Shown: one piece after another, positions 1 to 7,133 of the stretch
Layout: every line of letters starts with the position of its first letter
How positions within the stretch are numbered: the first letter of the stretch is position 1
Assembly (NCBI RefSeq): GCF_002021565.1
Contig: NZ_MSZX01000006.1
Span: 27 to 64,026 of the forward strand
Reading direction: 5' to 3'
DNA: 64,000 bases
Origin: Paenibacillus selenitireducens
GTDB lineage: Bacteria; Bacillota; Bacilli; Paenibacillales; Paenibacillaceae
The notes under the pieces: generated by a model
Database searches by the model: none
Seen by the model: the letters and a program-made list of their open reading frames with translations, nothing else
What the model was told of the DNA's origin: nothing
Position numbers and translations under genes: made by a program

Positions 1-72
1 CCGTTAGCTTAATAAGCCACATAAATTAAAGGAGTTGGTAAATAATAACCATAAAAGGAGTCTGTAAATAAA

Positions 73-498
73 ATGAAAAAAATAATCTTTTCTTTTTTTT
101 TATCGCTTGTTCTTGTTTCTTCTTTTCAAACCAATATAGCTTCGGCAAATCAACCCGTTGAGGACTCAGAAGAACTTAGGCTACAGGATATGCTCATGAA
201 CTTGCTAACTCCTTATATTAGTGAAGTTCTTGATAACTATTACCGCCCAAATATTTCAAAAACTTTTTCGCCTGAAATTACACCGTGGAAAATTGAAGTA
301 ACCGAAACCAAAAGAATAAATGGATTCCGTGGCTTCAAATTAGAAATTTCATTTGAAATTGAGCCGACTGCAGGACACCATGTTCCAGTAGGAAAAGACC
401 GATTAACGTATCGAATTTCGTATGGACCTTCAGTAGAGTTAATTAACCACACCCATTTAGCTACATATGATTTACCTCCTGAATTGCAAAATCCGTGA
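73..498 (+). CDS. Exported DUF3888-family protein
   Basis: A 141-residue protein with a typical signal peptide: KK, then a hydrophobic run of about 16 residues, then a likely cleavage after ASA near residue 25. The rest matches what I know of the DUF3888 family (LLTP-I---Y near residues 45-60 and a conserved beta-rich core). DUF3888 proteins are small secreted proteins of Bacillales with no known function. An AAAGGAG ribosome site lies upstream, and the phrase AAAGGAGTYTGTAAATA is duplicated in the leader. The gene sits in the first interval of the boundary-motif array and its neighbour is a second DUF3888-like gene. Confidence 0.65.
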   Translation: MKKIIFSFFLSLVLVSSFQTNIASANQPVEDSEELRLQDMLMNLLTPYISEVLDNYYRPNISKTFSPEITPWKIEVTETKRINGFRGFKLEISFEIEPTAGHHVPVGKDRLTYRISYGPSVELINHTHLATYDLPPELQNP

Positions 499-561
499 TT
501 AACTATTCGATTAACCTGCCCGTTAGTTCAACGTTCAAAACACTTTCGGATGAGTGAAATC

Positions 562-954
562 TTATTGGGACAAATGATTGTAATCTAATATAACTACCTT
601 GAAATTATGATTACAAGCAATTTTAGGGCTGTCGCAGGCTGGATATATTCTTACTTTAACTAGGTCCTCTACATAGTCAGACGAATTACTTTTGGAGGGA
701 ACTTCAATCCTCATAGAAATATCATAAGAATGGTTCTTGTTGTAATCAATACCAACGATTCTTCCTCGTTTCCAACCAAAAACATTGTGCCCGTACTCCT
801 TTTCGATTCTCTTATCAATGGATGAAAAAACAATATCTGCAATAATATCCTCTGTTGTGACATACCACCCTTCAGAAAAAGGTTCTGCTTTAGCAATTTG
901 TAAAGGGGCAAGAGCGAATAATAAAATTCCTATAATTAGGTATTGTTTAACCAT
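562..954 (-). CDS. Second exported DUF3888-like protein
   Basis: About 130 residues with a signal peptide (MVKQYLIIGILLFALAPLQ, cleavage expected after AKA). It shares general features with the gene at 73-498: a helical N-terminal part, then beta strands ending in a hydrophobic strand. I chose the ATG at 954, not the one at 975, because a GAGGTG ribosome site lies 6-8 bases upstream of it. It is transcribed opposite to its neighbours and occupies one interval of the boundary-motif array. Function unknown; the DUF3888 assignment is weaker than for the first gene. Confidence 0.5.
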   Translation of the reverse strand: MVKQYLIIGILLFALAPLQIAKAEPFSEGWYVTTEDIIADIVFSSIDKRIEKEYGHNVFGWKRGRIVGIDYNKNHSYDISMRIEVPSKSNSSDYVEDLVKVRIYPACDSPKIACNHNFKVVILDYNHLSQ

Positions 955-1070
955 CAGGGTGCACCTCATTTTCACATTTGCCCCTTATCATACCCAATTT
1001 GTCTTATTCCTTATGAAACTAAACTGCCCGTTAGCTCAGAACATGCTTAGGTAAAACAGTCCATGCTGCA

Positions 1071-1310
1071 ATGGAATATAACATCACTCAGGGACACAGC
1101 AGCAGCTTTGAACCCAAATATGAATATAATACAATAAGATATGGATCGGGCAATGAGCATGGAGGATTCATTGTCACAGTCTACGTTAAACCAGGCAATG
1201 TAAATAATGTAGATCGATTAACTTTTCACGTAACTCCCGAATGGATCCAGGATGGTGCGGGAATCAAATTATTGAAATATGAAAGATCCGTCGAGATGGC
1301 TCGTAATTAA
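1071..1310 (+). pseudogene. 5'-truncated DUF3888-like fragment
   Basis: A 79-residue frame with no signal peptide and no ribosome site. The frame stays open upstream, almost to the boundary motif at 1023-1042, so it looks like the C-terminal part of an exported protein that lost its start. The segment FIVTVYVKPGNVNNVDRLTF followed by a terminal GIKLLKYE strand resembles the C-terminal half of DUF3888 proteins. Probably not expressed as a functional protein. A wholly unrelated small protein is the alternative. Confidence 0.4.
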
Positions 1311-1607
1311 CATAAGTCTTGAAATTGTTACGTTAACCTACCCGTCAAATGCACAGTAAACATATTCTTTGCATAGTATATCTCAAAGAGCCTCGTCACC
1401 CTTCGATTGCATGGTTTCCTTTTTTATGGCGCCGTGCTTATTTATTTGTGCAACAGAATAAAGAGCCTTGGAGTGATCAGCACAAAAAAATACCCCACCA
1501 GCCTTGAAGCCAGTGGGGTATTGTCACTCTATAAACACGGTTAATTACTAAATGTTTATTTCACGCCCAAATCACTTCTTATCACCTGTTAATCGTTCGA
1601 GTTCCAT
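1311..1607. other. Intergenic stretch, mostly empty
   Basis: No gene recognised. It contains the last, diverged boundary motif (about 1336-1350), a fragment AAAGAGCCTTGGAGTGATC at about 1461-1479 that resembles the 3' end of the small gene at 2801-2950, and the terminator at 1484-1521. Confidence 0.5.
1484..1521 (-). terminator. Terminator of the DUF4183 gene
   Basis: Stem ATACCCCAC / GTGGGGTAT with a 14-base loop, followed on the minus strand by a run of seven T. It lies about 90 bp downstream of the gene ending at 1608. Confidence 0.75.
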
Positions 1608-2087
1608 TTAAACTGTGGTGATTTTAATAAACTGAAGGATGATGGGAACACCTTGATAAGGAGCTTCATTTAAAATTAAAACATCCTGATGTACAACATA
1701 TAAATTTGAGGATTGAAGGATCCCATTAATAAACAGATTAACAATAGATATACCGTTAGGATCGAGTATACCGGAAGTACTGAATTGCAGCACTGCATCA
1801 TTGCTTGTGTACTGATTATTTGTTCCATCAGAAATAGTCGTATACTGGAAGGTTTCTGTCTTCAGTATAATCGGAGGACACGGATTAGGGGGGCACGGTT
1901 TGCCAGGAAAAATGTCTGGGCAACCTGATGGTGTGATAACTAGGTGCTGACTACGTCTGACATATGAATTACTCACTAGGTTACTTTTCCATTCATAAGT
2001 CATCATCAGACTACTCCTTACGCATAGTAATTTTTTTACTGAATCAATTTCTGCATTCATACATTCTATGCGGTCGACCGTCGTCAT
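1608..2087 (-). CDS. DUF4183-domain protein (possible spore-surface protein)
   Basis: A 159-residue protein. The N-terminal 65 residues are poorly conserved and include a proline/cysteine linker (PCPPNPCPP at about 66-74). The C-terminal 85 residues form the DUF4183 beta domain, with the hallmark LFINGILQSSN-Y-V followed by VLILNEAPYQGVPIILQFI. From memory, DUF4183 domains are frequent at the ends of spore-surface and collagen-like proteins of Bacillus/Paenibacillus, so a role on the spore coat is my inference. An AAGGTG ribosome site precedes the ATG. A CATATTCAA sequence upstream is a one-mismatch match to the sigma-K -10 consensus. Paralogous to the next gene. Confidence 0.65.
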   Translation of the reverse strand: MTTVDRIECMNAEIDSVKKLLCVRSSLMMTYEWKSNLVSNSYVRRSQHLVITPSGCPDIFPGKPCPPNPCPPIILKTETFQYTTISDGTNNQYTSNDAVLQFSTSGILDPNGISIVNLFINGILQSSNLYVVHQDVLILNEAPYQGVPIILQFIKITTV

Positions 2088-2145
2088 GCTACGTCACACC
2101 TTGAATATGTAGCCACATGGGGGTTGATCTGAATTAGTAAAGCTA

Positions 2146-2192
2146 CAAAAAAAGATAAATCCCAAGCGGAAAAATACGCCTGGGATTTATCT
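2146..2192 (-). terminator. Terminator of the second DUF4183 gene
   Basis: Twelve-base stem AGATAAATCCCA / TGGGATTTATCT, followed on the minus strand by seven T, just after the stop codon at 2198. Confidence 0.8.
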
Positions 2193-2197
2193 AACTG

Positions 2198-2491
2198 TTA
2201 GTTGATAACGAATTCTACAGTTACTGGTGTACCAGCATTTTCAGCATCACCGTTAGGAATGGTAATTGTTGTAGTTGTGATTGTTGACGTACTACCTTGT
2301 TGAAGAACTCCATTAATGTAGAGATTGTAATAAGCAAATGCACTAGGAAATGCAGTGGCTACAACTCCAGCATCATTATCGAACGCAGTTGCCGCAATTG
2401 CAAATGTGGCACCTGTGCCTGTTCCAGCTCCAATTGTAGAATCGAACCTTGAAGACGTTAAAAATGGTTTAATAATTGCCATGTAAACCAA
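2198..2491 (-). CDS. Small DUF4183-domain protein
   Basis: A 97-residue protein consisting almost entirely of a DUF4183 domain: YNLYINGVLQQGS followed by a Thr/Ile-rich strand and a final VTVEFVIN strand. The N-terminus is Ala/Gly/Thr-rich (GAGTGTGATFAIAATAFDND). It has no signal peptide, as expected for a protein made in the mother cell and assembled on the spore, though that role is inferred. The upstream CATATATTA is a perfect sigma-K -10 hexamer plus TA (CATAnnnTA), but a convincing -35 is not visible. It may start at the second ATG (residue 4). Confidence 0.65.
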   Translation of the reverse strand: MVYMAIIKPFLTSSRFDSTIGAGTGTGATFAIAATAFDNDAGVVATAFPSAFAYYNLYINGVLQQGSTSTITTTTITIPNGDAENAGTPVTVEFVIN

Positions 2492-2800
2492 CCCCTAGCT
2501 TTCATATTATTGTAAGGCCCTACACCTTAATATATGTGGTAATCTATCATCTTGAAACGGACAAGTATTATTAGATATTCATATATTATCTAATTAAACT
2601 AGTTTTAAGATTAATATACTACCATCATGATATATGTTCAGCATCAGCAAAAATCTCTAGCGCTTGGAAATTCAAAAAAAAATAAAAAGATGCCCCACCA
2701 GCAAGAGCCAGTGGGGATTTGCTATTTCAATCAACCTTGTATACATAACTGTGGGCAGGGTTCTGAATATTTAAAATCAGATGACGAAGGCTTGGTGTGA
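2492..2800. other. Intergenic stretch with an orphan terminator
   Basis: No gene recognised. It holds the possible sigma-K-type promoter of the DUF4183 gene (-10 near 2529-2537) and an isolated terminator at 2674-2719 that closely resembles the one at 1484-1521 (CCCCACCAGC...GCCAGTGGGG). The orphan hairpin suggests that a further duplicated DUF4183 gene was lost here. Confidence 0.45.
2674..2719 (-). terminator. Orphan terminator hairpin
   Basis: Stem CCCCAC / GTGGGG with A/T runs giving T-rich sequence on the minus strand. There is no minus-strand gene directly upstream. It shares the sequence GCCAGTGGGG with the terminator at 1484-1521. Confidence 0.6.
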
Positions 2801-2950
2801 ATGCATATTGATCAATTTCCAAAGGCTACTCTATACCAACTTTGTTTCAATGCAATTACCAGAGCAATAAATAATGGAAGCTATCCAATGCCTGACAACA
2901 AAATGAAATTAGTAAAATCAGATGATAAAATGAAAAGAGCCTCGGAGTAA
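2801..2950 (+). CDS. Small protein, paralogue of the phage protein at 40687-40854
   Basis: A 49-residue frame, MHIDQFPKATLYQLCFNAIT followed by RAINNG-YP. It is clearly related to the 55-residue minus-strand frame near the cro gene (MHISQFP...ELCFKAITRAIKEGKYP). No strong ribosome site is visible (GGCTTGG upstream), and the C-terminus is lysine-rich. A rho-independent terminator overlaps its 3' end. Function unknown. It could be a displaced remnant of the early phage region. Confidence 0.5.
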   Translation: MHIDQFPKATLYQLCFNAITRAINNGSYPMPDNKMKLVKSDDKMKRASE

Positions 2951-2964
2951 TCCGGGGCTTTTTT
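2938..2964 (+). terminator. Rho-independent terminator
   Basis: Stem AGCCTCGG / CCGGGGCT with one G-T pair, six-base loop, followed by a T run. It overlaps the end of the small gene at 2801-2950. Confidence 0.75.
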
Positions 2965-3309
2965 AAGTTTTCTTTCGAGTTCATTGCGGTCACCGCAATA
3001 TTTGACTTCTTTTACGCCCTATAGCATTATATAACTTTTAATTACATTTAATAACAATTTTCTTGCGGACCACGCAACAATATGCATGATGCATATATTA
3101 TTCCGCAATACGGTTTTCGGATAATCGCAACACGATTTTCGGTGAATTACAATTTTTAGTAGTTTAGTATATAGATTAGAGATAATGTAAAATCACGTAT
3201 TTCATTGACGGTTGTTAAACTTCACAAAGTAATATAAGGGTGGTGAACCAATTATTTACTCATTATCTCTTCTGAAGTAGGACAACCAACAAACAAGGAG
3301 GATAAGTAA
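2965..3309. other. AT-rich intergenic stretch
   Basis: No gene recognised. A short imperfect tandem repeat CGCAAYACGRTTTTCGG occurs twice at about 3105-3143, and GCGGNCCACGCAA-like phrases occur nearby. A possible promoter for the following gene starts with TTGACG near 3206, but its spacing to TAATAT (19 bp) is not ideal. A clear GGAGG ribosome site lies before 3310. Confidence 0.4.
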
Positions 3310-4020
3310 ATGAAATTAAAAAGTCTAATTTTATCTATTGTTACAGTGTTGTCATTGTCCATTCCTGTTAATGCATTCGCACAAGATGTGTCAAATGTTG
3401 ATGAAAAAGATCAAAGAATTCCGATTCATACAACAAAATCGCTTAATGGAGATTCAAATAAAATCACAATAACAGACCCCGCTGAAATAAAAAAAATAGC
3501 ATTAAAAGAAAATCTAGAGTATAATGGCAAATTACCAAAAAGAATCGAATATGAATATATTCCTAATCCAAACACAGAGATCACGCAAGAAATTCCAGAA
3601 TCACCTTCCGCTCTTGGAGCTATCCTCTGGTACGATATTATGAACATTAAAGATTTTGGAAGTGGATTTTATAATGCCTCATCAGATTTGTATAGAGAAT
3701 TTTATATCGATGGACCAGACACATTCGTAATTGATAAAACGGAACAAAAATCAAATTCTGTAACTGGTACTTTTGGTGCTTCTGCAAGTCTACTTAGTAG
3801 TTCACTCGGATTCAACATTTCAAGTACTGAGTCAATCCGCTATCAAAGCAATACACCAATTGCAGCTGGCGAGCATATGCATATACAGATATATACTACA
3901 TACCATAAAAAATCATATCAAGTTTATGGGATGGATAATAGTGTAGGTGGAATGGTTTACCTTGGCGAAGGATTTGGCTATAAAGCTGATGGTGCATACA
4001 TCAAGAAAACACTTTACTAA
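3310..4020 (+). CDS. Exported protein of unknown function
   Basis: A 236-residue protein with a clean signal peptide (MKLKSLILSIVTVLSLSIPVNAFAQ, cleavage expected after AFA). Residues about 55-80 hold the motif EIKKIALKENL-----LPKRIEYEYIP, which recurs in the next gene. The central part is rich in Ser, Thr and Gly in alternating patterns (GTFGASASLLSSSLGFNISS, about 156-175), and the C-terminus is beta-rich and Tyr/Gly-rich. Such alternation is compatible with a secreted beta-barrel or pore-forming protein, but I see no diagnostic motif. Good GGAGG ribosome site. Expression from the lysogen is plausible because the gene is not part of the late phage operon. Confidence 0.6.
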   Translation: MKLKSLILSIVTVLSLSIPVNAFAQDVSNVDEKDQRIPIHTTKSLNGDSNKITITDPAEIKKIALKENLEYNGKLPKRIEYEYIPNPNTEITQEIPESPSALGAILWYDIMNIKDFGSGFYNASSDLYREFYIDGPDTFVIDKTEQKSNSVTGTFGASASLLSSSLGFNISSTESIRYQSNTPIAAGEHMHIQIYTTYHKKSYQVYGMDNSVGGMVYLGEGFGYKADGAYIKKTLY

Positions 4021-4022
4021 AA

Positions 4023-4056
4023 ACAAATGGAGGGGATATATATCCCCTCCATTTGT
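4023..4056 (-). terminator. Perfect 15-bp hairpin, likely terminator of the late operon
   Basis: ACAAATGGAGGGGAT / ATCCCCTCCATTTGT around a four-base loop. It is followed on the minus strand by TTTTTA, so it would stop phage late transcripts that run past the amidase gene. It also closes the plus-strand gene ending at 4020. Confidence 0.7.
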
Positions 4057-4114
4057 AATTCCCTTCCATTTTATTGTATAATGAAGAAAATTCAAAAAAA
4101 GAAGGGATCTAAAA

Positions 4115-4342
4115 TTGAAAAAGAAATTTATTTTCTTATTAATGCTACTAGCTTCCATTATCTTATTGATTAACATAGTTCTAAAAGACGATGTTATTTT
4201 AATTTCACCTAACAAGAATAGCCGAGCTGATCTCCAAAATAAAGTTATCACTAATAAATCAGAACTCGAGGAAATAGCAAAAAAAGAGCACCTTAACAAA
4301 GTCCCTAAAAGAATAGAAACTGAGTACATCGGCCCCCAATAA
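4115..4342 (+). CDS. Small membrane-anchored or exported relative of the preceding gene
   Basis: A 75-residue protein with one N-terminal hydrophobic segment (residues 3-23). The C-terminal half carries the same motif as the gene at 3310 (ELEEIAKKEHL-NKVPKRIETEYIGP against EIKKIALKENL-NGKLPKRIEYEYIP). It ends where the larger protein's main domain would begin, so it is either a stand-alone short version (an immunity or regulatory partner would fit) or a 3'-deleted duplicate. AAGAAGGGATC precedes the likely TTG/ATG start. Unknown function. Confidence 0.5.
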   Translation: MKKKFIFLLMLLASIILLINIVLKDDVILISPNKNSRADLQNKVITNKSELEEIAKKEHLNKVPKRIETEYIGPQ

Positions 4343-4359
4343 CATCCGAAAAAAAACAT

Positions 4360-5130
4360 TTACTGATTAATGTTAGCTCTTGTTAATATTATTAGTATTA
4401 ACCAAGCTAGTTCTGAAACTGAAAGAAGTCCTTGCTCCGCTTTTTCTACCCATGTCTTATCTGTAATGACACCACTTTTTAATAAATCATTTAATGTTTT
4501 CACTAATACCTGCATTTGATAATTTGTAAGTGTCAAGTTATCTTTATCCTCTCCATAATTTGTAACGTTAACTAGCCTTACTTTTAGTCCCAAGTATTTC
4601 GCCACACCGGCAACATGGCCTGCAATGATTGCTTCTATGACATCATTACGTTTTAATCGATTAGCATCGGCAAGAACATCGATAAACAGGTTCTCGGTCA
4701 AAACTGCTGGCATTTTTGATTCGCGGCACATATGCAAATTTGCCGCCTTCACACCACGATCGTTCACTCCAAACGGATTAAGTCTGGACATAATTTCGGT
4801 ATGCAGCGCATCTTGAAACGCCGATGAAGCAGCCGATGCAGATGTATAACGGAATGACTCGAACCCCCCAGTACCGCCACCGGCGTTACAGTGCACACTA
4901 ACCAGCACATCTGCCTTTGCTTTATTCGCTAGATCGGTGCGTTCTTTCAATTCTAGAAATACATCCGTAGATCGAGTTAAGATACACTTCACACCATCAT
5001 ATAGCTGCTCTAGTCTTTTAGCTGCTTCGGTTGCGATATGTAGCGCAATCATTTTTTCTTGAAGGTTGTTGCCAATTGCTCCTGGATCTTTACCGCCATG
5101 CCCTGCGTCGATAACCACAACTTTAGTCAT
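4360..5130 (-). CDS. N-acetylmuramoyl-L-alanine amidase (phage endolysin)
   Basis: An Amidase_3 zinc hydrolase that cuts the bond between muramic acid and the stem peptide at host lysis. The zinc ligands are visible: H11 in IDAGHGGKDPGA, E25 and H80 in VSVHCNAG. The catalytic Glu is E146 in AVLTENLFID. The catalytic domain fills about 1-180. The C-terminal 75 residues are a short unclassified tail that may bind the wall. I use the ATG at 5130, which overlaps the holin stop codon (translational coupling). It is the last gene of the late operon. Confidence 0.9.
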   Translation of the reverse strand: MTKVVVIDAGHGGKDPGAIGNNLQEKMIALHIATEAAKRLEQLYDGVKCILTRSTDVFLELKERTDLANKAKADVLVSVHCNAGGGTGGFESFRYTSASAASSAFQDALHTEIMSRLNPFGVNDRGVKAANLHMCRESKMPAVLTENLFIDVLADANRLKRNDVIEAIIAGHVAGVAKYLGLKVRLVNVTNYGEDKDNLTLTNYQMQVLVKTLNDLLKSGVITDKTWVEKAEQGLLSVSELAWLILIILTRANINQ

Positions 5131-5524
5131 TCTTAGCACCGCCTTTCCCTCTTAATACTTCAACTGCTTGTACAATAACTGGTGGGATCGGTACACCCAA
5201 CCGGCCACCGTTTTCAATAATCGATAATACCTCATTGGCAATGTAGAAATATGCAATTGTATCCCTCAACATATGACTATCACCTAGGATTCCATCCACC
5301 AAGTGACCTACGGCCACCATAGCGAAAATGAACACTTTACGTGCAATCCCGATTAATCCTTTTTTGCTTTTTAACTCTCCCGAGGATCCAGCCGCAACAA
5401 CACCAGTGATATAATCGAAAATAACAAATGCAAGTAATGCACCTAACACAGCCGACCACCCCCCGTAAAAATATGTTACAGAGCTAGTAATTAAAGCAAC
5501 ACACCATTTCAAAACCGTTTCCAT
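5123..5524 (-). CDS. Phage holin (holin_4_1 / TcdE-type)
   Basis: A 133-residue membrane protein with three or four hydrophobic segments (about 5-20, 24-45, 63-82 and 88-105) and a charged C-terminus. The IFDYITGVVAAG segment followed by a basic loop (SGELKSKKGL) is typical of toxin-secretion/phage-lysis holins. It lets the amidase reach the wall. The reading frame is open to 5590, but AAGGAG lies seven bases before the ATG at 5524, so I chose that start. It sits directly upstream of, and overlaps, the amidase gene. Confidence 0.88.
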   Translation of the reverse strand: METVLKWCVALITSSVTYFYGGWSAVLGALLAFVIFDYITGVVAAGSSGELKSKKGLIGIARKVFIFAMVAVGHLVDGILGDSHMLRDTIAYFYIANEVLSIIENGGRLGVPIPPVIVQAVEVLRGKGGAKND

Positions 5525-5571
5525 TGTCATTCTCCTTTTCAAATAAAATAGCCCCCAGACTCCCGAGGGCA

Positions 5572-5602
5572 TAAAAATAGCGCCTACCATATCGGCGGCG
5601 CT
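5572..5602 (-). terminator. Hairpin between fiber-end gene and holin
   Basis: Stem AGCGCC / GGCGCT followed on the minus strand by ATTTTT. It overlaps the stop codon of the small gene at 5602-5748 and may attenuate transcription into the lysis genes. Confidence 0.55.
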
Positions 5603-5748
5603 TAAGCTGCTGTTCTGTTGATCACTTCTGTAACGACTGTCTTAAGATTAGAGAGCTGCGGCACTTGCTCAAGCTTATATGTTCCTGCCATCACCAAGCT
5701 AACCCAAACCTTTACCAATCCGCTATCTTTTGTAAATGTCATCTTCAT
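5602..5748 (-). CDS. Small phage protein upstream of holin
   Basis: A 48-residue protein (MKMTFTKDSGLVKVWVSLVM...). Similar short proteins, with a KVWVSL-M-GTY segment, are common just upstream of the lysis genes in Bacillales prophages, though their role is unknown. Two possible ATG starts (5748 and 5742) follow a GGAG site at 4 and 10 bases respectively. Confidence 0.6.
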   Translation of the reverse strand: MKMTFTKDSGLVKVWVSLVMAGTYKLEQVPQLSNLKTVVTEVINRTAA

Positions 5749-5761
5749 CATTCTCCATTAT

Positions 5762-6031
5762 TTAAATTTGTGGCGTTGCAATCAATATCGTTAATTCAGC
5801 TATGGACTTTTTCAACTCTTCATTCGATACTTTTAAAAGTTCTATATCTGACTTTGCCAAATCTTCGAATACAGCCGTTGGCGTTTCTCCTGATACGTCT
5901 ACTTTTGATACACGTTTCCCGTCAGGTATAGATACCTTCAAAAATGGAATACCGACAGGCTCCCTAAAGTTACCAAATGCTTGATAAATGATATATCCTG
6001 TTGTGTCGTAAATAATCAACGTTTCTTCCAT
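5762..6031 (-). CDS. XkdW-like phage protein
   Basis: An 89-residue protein with an N-terminal beta segment (LIIYDTTGYIIYQAFGNFRE) and a C-terminal amphipathic helix or coiled coil (EDLAKSDIELLKVSNEELKK). This layout and the position directly after a tail-fiber gene match XkdW-type proteins of PBSX-like prophages. Its exact role is not known; it may be a fiber-associated or chaperone-like protein. A GGAGG site precedes the ATG. Confidence 0.6.
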   Translation of the reverse strand: MEETLIIYDTTGYIIYQAFGNFREPVGIPFLKVSIPDGKRVSKVDVSGETPTAVFEDLAKSDIELLKVSNEELKKSIAELTILIATPQI

Positions 6032-6046
6032 GGTTAAACCTCCTTG

Positions 6047-7129
6047 TTATTTTCCGTATGCATAGACCCTTGTTCTCTTCGCCTCGGCGTAGTAATTTAT
6101 CCCGAACCCTGTTGCTGTCATATCGAAAGGACTTATATATGGAATATAACTCCCTTCTGATTGTAGAGTAAATCCACCTCTCATAATGGCCAATCCTCTT
6201 CCTGGGACAGGGTATTCAATTGTACATAGTATTGCCTGCCACTCCCACCCAAGTTCAATGGTTTGGAACCCTGTTGTCTCTCCGAACTCTAAGTATCTAA
6301 AGTTTTTCCCTGTGTTTATCTGCCCAATCTTACTTGCTAATACTGCGAATGCGTCGCTACCGCTTGCAGGAACACCTTTGCCAGCAATCGCGCCTGCAAT
6401 AGCGTTTTTACCGTCACTGACAGATGTAAAAAGGTCTTGGCTCCAAGGCTTCCATGTTCCATTTTCTTTTCGTCTCATATAGAATGAATCTCTATTAAAA
6501 TTAATAGCTTTTTGAACACACCAAATGGGATTATGTCTAATTACCTCGACGTAATACCAGTCTGCAGTAGGTGCATTCAGCATGTTAGAACCCATATAAT
6601 AACCAGTATTATCCGCTAAATTTAAGTCTCCAATAACAGTAGCAACACCTGAATCATCTGTTAATCTGTGTTTCTGCCATGCCTTTGCGTCAACATAACT
6701 TTTGGCGTTACTCTCCGCTGTATTTGCTTTAGTTTGCGCCCCTGAAGGTGTCTCAGCACCTATTTGGGCAACCGTAACACTATGCGGGTTATCTTTTCGG
6801 TTAGCGTGTGCATCTACTTTGGCTTGTGCTCCTGTAGGTGTTTCCTTCGAATTCCAAGCAGTCTTTTCTGCATCTGATACAAAGCGGTTACTTGCATCCT
6901 GGACAATTATGCTAGGTGGATGATTTGCAGGATGGACATATTTATTCGCCCCTGCCTCAATCCCGTTTAATTTGGACCAATCCTCTTTACTTATCCTGCC
7001 ATCAGATGTAGCAGACGCCTTCTTGACCACCTCCGTATCCAATATATCCATATTCGCGTTAAGGTCATCGATATTAACAATATCGGTGCCTTCCGGTTTC
7101 TTCAACGCTAGATTCCCGGTTGTCTTCAT
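6047..7129 (-). CDS. Tail fiber protein (XkdV-like)
   Basis: A 360-residue fiber. The N-terminus (KTTGNLALKKPEGTDIVNID-LN-N, about 3-30) is the baseplate-attachment segment seen in many Gram-positive phage fibers. Repeats of the type HPHNR/NPHSVT-AQIGA (about 115-140) and alternating ETP-GAQ-KA segments form the shaft. The C-terminal 200 residues include a pyocin-knob-like motif (DWYYVEVIRHNPIWCVQKAI...GTWKPWSQDL) and a receptor-facing tip. It would determine host adsorption. It sits directly after the YmfQ-type baseplate gene, in the normal fiber position. Confidence 0.8.
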   Translation of the reverse strand: MKTTGNLALKKPEGTDIVNIDDLNANMDILDTEVVKKASATSDGRISKEDWSKLNGIEAGANKYVHPANHPPSIIVQDASNRFVSDAEKTAWNSKETPTGAQAKVDAHANRKDNPHSVTVAQIGAETPSGAQTKANTAESNAKSYVDAKAWQKHRLTDDSGVATVIGDLNLADNTGYYMGSNMLNAPTADWYYVEVIRHNPIWCVQKAINFNRDSFYMRRKENGTWKPWSQDLFTSVSDGKNAIAGAIAGKGVPASGSDAFAVLASKIGQINTGKNFRYLEFGETTGFQTIELGWEWQAILCTIEYPVPGRGLAIMRGGFTLQSEGSYIPYISPFDMTATGFGINYYAEAKRTRVYAYGK

Positions 7130-7133
7130 AGGC

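Larger units (their letters stand above)
1..1355. repeat. Recurring boundary motif CTGCCCGTTAG around small ORFs
   Basis: A short motif recurs between the small reading frames of this stretch. It is seen at 1 (CCGTTAGCTTAATAAG), near 516-534 (CCTGCCCGTTAGTTCAACG), near 1023-1042 (ACTGCCCGTTAGCTCAGAAC) and, more diverged, near 1336-1350 (CCTACCCGTCAAATGC). The spacings are about 510, 510 and 310 bp, with one reading frame per interval, and the middle frame is in the opposite orientation. This resembles a cassette arrangement. No integron-type integrase is present in the window. Confidence 0.5.

Noticed and set aside
1-1355. True integron
   Set aside because: No tyrosine integron integrase or classical attC folding identified; only the cassette-like spacing is reported.
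1-4360. attL of the prophage inside the window
   Set aside because: No copy of the AAAACCTTCAATAAA junction sequence and no spoVR N-terminal coding sequence was found on either strand.
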